Of a stretch of DNA of 14,763 nt, positions 12,077 through 14,763 are shown piece by piece (position 1 is the stretch's first letter; each line of letters starts with the position of its first letter). Under the pieces are notes generated by a model. It saw only the letters and a program-made list of their open reading frames with translations, was not told the origin of the DNA and made no database searches. Both the position numbers and the translations under genes were made by a program. Source of the DNA: an uncultured Collinsella sp. GTDB lineage: Bacteria > Actinomycetota > Coriobacteriia > Coriobacteriales > Coriobacteriaceae. Location: contig CAUEPS010000031.1 in the NCBI GenBank assembly GCA_959019775.1, positions 1 to 14,763 on the forward strand. Direction: 5' to 3'.

Positions 12077-13297
12077 TTATGCCCCAACTTGGCCGCTCGC
12101 GTCCCAGAGCACGTTATCGGCGAGCGCGATCAGCACCTGCTGACAACGAACGATATCGGCATGGGGCACATATTCGTTGGGCTTGTGCGCGAGCGCGAGC
12201 GACCCGGGACCGTAGCTCATGCAATTGCGGTTACCTGTCTTGCCGGCAATGACAGCGGTGTCGGTGTAGCCGGTAAAGAAGCCGACGGTCGTGTCCGCCC
12301 CCGTCACGTCATCGGCGGCACGCTTGAGCGCGGCTAGAAGAGGAGAGCTTGGATCGCGCTCGATAGCGGGGCGGTCGCCTGTCACGGTGTAGCTTCCATG
12401 GCAGCCGGGGACCGCGGCTTCGGCAACGGCGATGGCCTGCTCTACCATGCGCGTCGCGGCGGCCGTATCGGTCGGCGGGGTCAGGCGCATGTCGACCCAG
12501 ACTTTGGCGCGGTCGGGCACGACATAGGGGCGATATCCGCCCTCGATTTGGCCAAACGTGATGGTCGAAGGCCCCAGCTCATCGTGCGCGGGCAGCGCCA
12601 CAAACGCGCGACGGAGCGAACACACGACCTCGGCCATGGCGGCGACGGCATCCGCGCCCTTCCACGGCTGGCTCGCATGCGCCGTTACGCCAGCCATTTC
12701 AATCTCGAACCACGTGCGCCCCTTGTGCGCCACCTGGATCTGTCCGTCGGTGGGTTCGGTGTCCAGCACCCATTCGCGCGAGCCGACCCAGCCGGCATCG
12801 ATTGCGGCCTCTGAGCCGCGCATAAAGTCCTCCTCGTCGACCGAGCAAATGAGTGAGAAGCCACGGCGGGGCAGCTCGCCTTCTGCCGCCACGCGCTCGA
12901 GCGTATGGACCAGTGCGGCAATGGCGCAGGCCAGGCCACCCTTCATATCGCAGGCACCGCGGCCATAGAGTTTATCGTTGCGCACGATCGCTCCGAGCGG
13001 CGGAATGTCCGCGTCCCAGCCATCGCCCAGCGTAACGGTATCCATATGGCAGATATAGACGAGCCGTGGCTCGTCGCTCAGTCCCGGCACGGTGACCATA
13101 AGGTTGCGGCGCCCGGGCAGCACCTCGAGTTCCTCAACCTGCACGGCATGGAGCACCGGATGGCTCAGCTGTGCCACCCGTTCCTCAACCAACGCTTTGA
13201 TATAGCGCTCAATCTCGTCCTCATACGCACCCGGGTCTGAGCTGTCGATCCGCACGAGTCCTTGCGTAAGCCGCCAAGCAAAATCTGTATCAACCAT
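12077..13297 (-). CDS. M20-family metallopeptidase (DapE/ArgE-like)
   Basis: A cytosolic two-zinc amidohydrolase of 406 residues. Ligands and catalytic residues are all in place: H84-x-D86 (CHMDTV), D117 in GRGACDMKGG, E155-E156 in VDEED, E181 in DTEPT and H371 in LAHKPNE; H207 in TAHAS lies in the dimer domain. DapE, ArgE and aminoacylase-type enzymes share this layout; which acylated amino acid or dipeptide is cut cannot be told. The ATG at 13297 is preceded by GAGGTG; the longer in-frame reading to 13444 crosses the promoter region and the serA terminator, so it is rejected. Its promoter region carries a perfect 7-3-7 palindrome. The DUF1015-like gene follows. Confidence 0.92.
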   Translation of the reverse strand: MVDTDFAWRLTQGLVRIDSSDPGAYEDEIERYIKALVEERVAQLSHPVLHAVQVEELEVLPGRRNLMVTVPGLSDEPRLVYICHMDTVTLGDGWDADIPPLGAIVRNDKLYGRGACDMKGGLACAIAALVHTLERVAAEGELPRRGFSLICSVDEEDFMRGSEAAIDAGWVGSREWVLDTEPTDGQIQVAHKGRTWFEIEMAGVTAHASQPWKGADAVAAMAEVVCSLRRAFVALPAHDELGPSTITFGQIEGGYRPYVVPDRAKVWVDMRLTPPTDTAAATRMVEQAIAVAEAAVPGCHGSYTVTGDRPAIERDPSSPLLAALKRAADDVTGADTTVGFFTGYTDTAVIAGKTGNRNCMSYGPGSLALAHKPNEYVPHADIVRCQQVLIALADNVLWDASGQVGA

Positions 13298-13311
13298 AGG
13301 CACCTCACAGA

Positions 13312-13342
13312 TAGTTAGGTCAACATACAGATTGTATGTCAA
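13312..13342 (-). promoter_or_regulatory. Promoter with palindromic operator before the M20 gene
   Basis: On the minus strand TTGACA (13342-13337) is a full -35; TAACTA (13317-13312) 19 bases on is a weak -10. The perfect palindrome ACATACA-N3-TGTATGT (13323-13339) fills the spacer and touches the -35, as a repressor site would. The regulator is unknown. Confidence 0.55.
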
Positions 13343-13375
13343 GAAGCGGCTCGGTGTATTTAATGGAGTGCTCAC

Positions 13376-13411
13376 AAAAACGGGGGCGCCTCTCGTGCGA
13401 AAGGCGTCCCC
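13376..13411 (-). terminator. Terminator downstream of serA
   Basis: On the minus strand GGGGACGCCT pairs with AGGCGCCCCC (one mismatch), followed by GTTTTT (13381-13376). Confidence 0.82.
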
Positions 13412-13429
13412 GCGGGCATTCAATGTCAG

Positions 13430-13462
13430 TGACGGGCAGGCCACATGGGGAACTGCCCGTCA
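13430..13462 (-). terminator. First of two hairpins after serA
   Basis: TGACGGGCAG (13430-13439) and CTGCCCGTCA (13453-13462) are perfect 10-base arms, 12 bases past the serA stop. There is no T run; it probably protects the 3' end ahead of the true terminator at 13376-13411. Confidence 0.6.
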
Positions 13463-13474
13463 GATCAGCCGGCG

Positions 13475-14638
13475 CTATTTGATTACGCGCACGCGATACA
13501 TCGACGGAATCTGCTTGAGCGCCTCGATGGTGCTGCTGTCCAGGTGCTCGTCGGTGTCGAACATGGTGTAGGCGTTCTCGCCAGCGGACTCGTTGGTCAT
13601 GCGCTGCACGTTGGCGTTGTCCTTGGCCAGGATGGCCGTGATCTGGCCGATCATGTTGGGCACGTTGGCGTGCAGGCAGGCGATGCGGCTCGCGGCGCGC
13701 GCCTTGCCCATGCTGCAGGCGGGGTAGTTGACGCTGTGCGCGATGTTGCCGTTCTCCAAGTAATCCTTGAGCTCGCTGATGGCCATATCGGCGCAGTTGG
13801 CCTCGGCCTCGCCAGTGCCGGCCCCCGAGTGCGTGGTGATAAACGTGTTGGGCATCTTGACGGTCTTGGGCGTGGCAAAGTCGCAGCTAAACCAGCTCAG
13901 CTTGCCCTCGCGCAGGGCAGCGTCGACGGCGTCCTCGTCAATGATGGTTTCGCGCGCGTAGTTGATGAGCACGGCGTCGGGGGCCAGCAGGTTGATCTGC
14001 TCGGTGCTGATCATGCCGATGGTGTCTGCCTTGCTGGGCACGTGCACGGTGAGGTAGTCGCAGCCGCGGCAGAGGTCCTCGAGCGTGCCGACGCGCTGCA
14101 CCTCGCGGCTCAGCACCCACGCGAGCTCAACGGAAATGAACGGATCGTAGCCGTAGACATCCATGCCCAGATCGACGCAGGCGTTGGCGACCTTGGAGCC
14201 CACGTTGCCCAGGCCGATGACGCCGATGCGCTTGCCCTTGAGCTCGCGGCCCACAAAGGCCTTCTTGGCCTTCTCGGCATCGACCTGAATCTCGGGATCG
14301 TCGGCGTTGTCGCGCACCCAGTTCATCGACTGCACTACGCCGCGGCTCGAAAGCACCAGCATGCCCAGGACGAGCTCCTTGACGGCGTTGCTGTTGGCGC
14401 CGGGGGAGTTAAAGACGACGACGCCCTTCTTGGCGTACTTCTCGACGGGGATGTTGTTGACGCCGGCGCCGCAGCGGGCGATGGCGCGGATGCCCTCGGG
14501 CAGCTCGTAGCCGTGCAGGTCGGTCGAGCGCATCAGGATCGCGTCGGCCTCCTCGGCGGTGCTTACAAACTCGTAGCCCTCGCCAAACTCGACTTTGCCG
14601 TCTTTAGTGATGTCGTCGATGGTCTTAATCTTACGCAT
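13475..14638 (-). CDS. serA: D-3-phosphoglycerate dehydrogenase-like enzyme with ACT domain
   Basis: A cytosolic dehydrogenase of 387 residues expected to oxidise 3-phosphoglycerate to 3-phosphohydroxypyruvate, the first step of serine synthesis. ARCGAGVNNI (54-63) and NSPGANSNAVKEL are substrate-side signatures; GVIGLGNVG (G142, G144, G147) with D165 is the NAD site; R229 (NYARE) and H270 (TTHSGAG) are catalytic. The glutamate that completes the usual R-E-H relay (DVFxxEP) is not seen: the segment reads CDFATPK. Residues about 318-387 form an ACT domain, the usual serine-feedback site. AGGAG seven bases before the ATG supports the start. A serC-like reading frame ends 72 bases upstream on the same strand. 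Confidence 0.93.
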   Translation of the reverse strand: MRKIKTIDDITKDGKVEFGEGYEFVSTAEEADAILMRSTDLHGYELPEGIRAIARCGAGVNNIPVEKYAKKGVVVFNSPGANSNAVKELVLGMLVLSSRGVVQSMNWVRDNADDPEIQVDAEKAKKAFVGRELKGKRIGVIGLGNVGSKVANACVDLGMDVYGYDPFISVELAWVLSREVQRVGTLEDLCRGCDYLTVHVPSKADTIGMISTEQINLLAPDAVLINYARETIIDEDAVDAALREGKLSWFSCDFATPKTVKMPNTFITTHSGAGTGEAEANCADMAISELKDYLENGNIAHSVNYPACSMGKARAASRIACLHANVPNMIGQITAILAKDNANVQRMTNESAGENAYTMFDTDEHLDSSTIEALKQIPSMYRVRVIK

Positions 14639-14710
14639 GGAAAAACTCCTTAGCAGGTTTTGATCTAAACAGGGTGGTCTGAGGTGGCTGGTCGGCCCGC
14701 GTGTTGCGGG

Positions 14711-14763
14711 CTAGTTAGATCGCGGGCTCAAACTATGCTGCGCTTCGAAGTCCTTCATGTACG
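14711..14763 (-). CDS. serC: C-terminal end of a probable phosphoserine aminotransferase (partial)
   Basis: The minus strand from the window edge reads YMKDFEAQHSLSPRSN and then TAG (14713-14711). A final helix of the form (F/Y)MKxFEA is usual at the C-terminus of SerC, and serC commonly precedes serA, which starts 72 bases downstream here. Only 17 codons are present, and another frame is open for nine codons, so this rests mostly on context. A small hairpin GCCCGC-GTGTT-GCGGGC (about 14696-14711) follows the stop. Confidence 0.45.
   Translation of the reverse strand, partial: YMKDFEAQHSLSPRSN

Noticed and set aside
13298..13444. N-terminal extension of the M20 peptidase
   Set aside because: It crosses the promoter palindrome and the serA terminator; MVDTDF at 13297 has a ribosome site and the normal family start.
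13445..14653. 402-codon open frame on the plus strand
   Set aside because: It is the antisense shadow of serA, rich in Val, Leu, Gly, His and Ala with no domain pattern; serA has full motifs and a ribosome site.
1..14763. CRISPR array, tRNA, rRNA, integrase or transposase
   Set aside because: No regularly spaced direct repeats, cloverleaf or recombinase motif was seen on either strand.

Overview
The window reads as chromosome of a GC-rich, gut-type actinobacterium of the Coriobacteriia, most like Collinsella. This is an inference from the high GC, short GAAAGG/AAGGAG ribosome sites, GC-rich REP-like hairpins and gene set; no search was run. No rRNA, tRNA, CRISPR array, transposase or prophage gene is visible.

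Left part (1-3670), metal handling: a short DtxR/MntR-type repressor (225-614, +) converges on a three-gene minus-strand zinc/cadmium resistance unit: an ArsR/SmtB repressor (3230-3595), a free HMA metal-binding protein (2948-3166) and a P1B-type ATPase that has no HMA domain (895-2847). A near-consensus promoter (TTGACA-16 bp-TATAAT) precedes the repressor. Three copies of an ATATGA-N8-TCATAT operator are present: two around this promoter and one just before the ATPase. A large imperfect palindrome (752-878) lies between the converging units.

Middle (3670-5557), an AT-richer island: one 396-residue protein with a Vsr/DUF559-like nuclease pattern and no known function. Its noncoding flanks carry three copies of a GTGCA...GAGTATT...GC element in both orientations. 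This is the best candidate for something undescribed.

Region 5558-9039: a DEDDh exonuclease with an unrecognised N-terminal region, divergent from a heavy-metal exporter (ArsP_2-like, with an internal repeat and a 12-histidine loop) whose leader carries repeated operator-like motifs. Then come a UPF0178 (YaiI) protein and an HdeD/DUF308 membrane protein, butted stop to start.

Region 9199-11224: a nitroreductase behind a DtxR/IdeR-like box, a perfect hairpin, and two tandem histidine phosphatases.

Region 11354-14763 (minus): the probable tail of serC, then serA, an M20 metallopeptidase and a shortened, motif-less DUF1015 protein. Serine biosynthesis links serC and serA. DUF1015 genes often sit beside serA, so the degenerate copy here may be a relic or a repurposed member of that neighbourhood. 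Metal homeostasis is the theme of the first two thirds.
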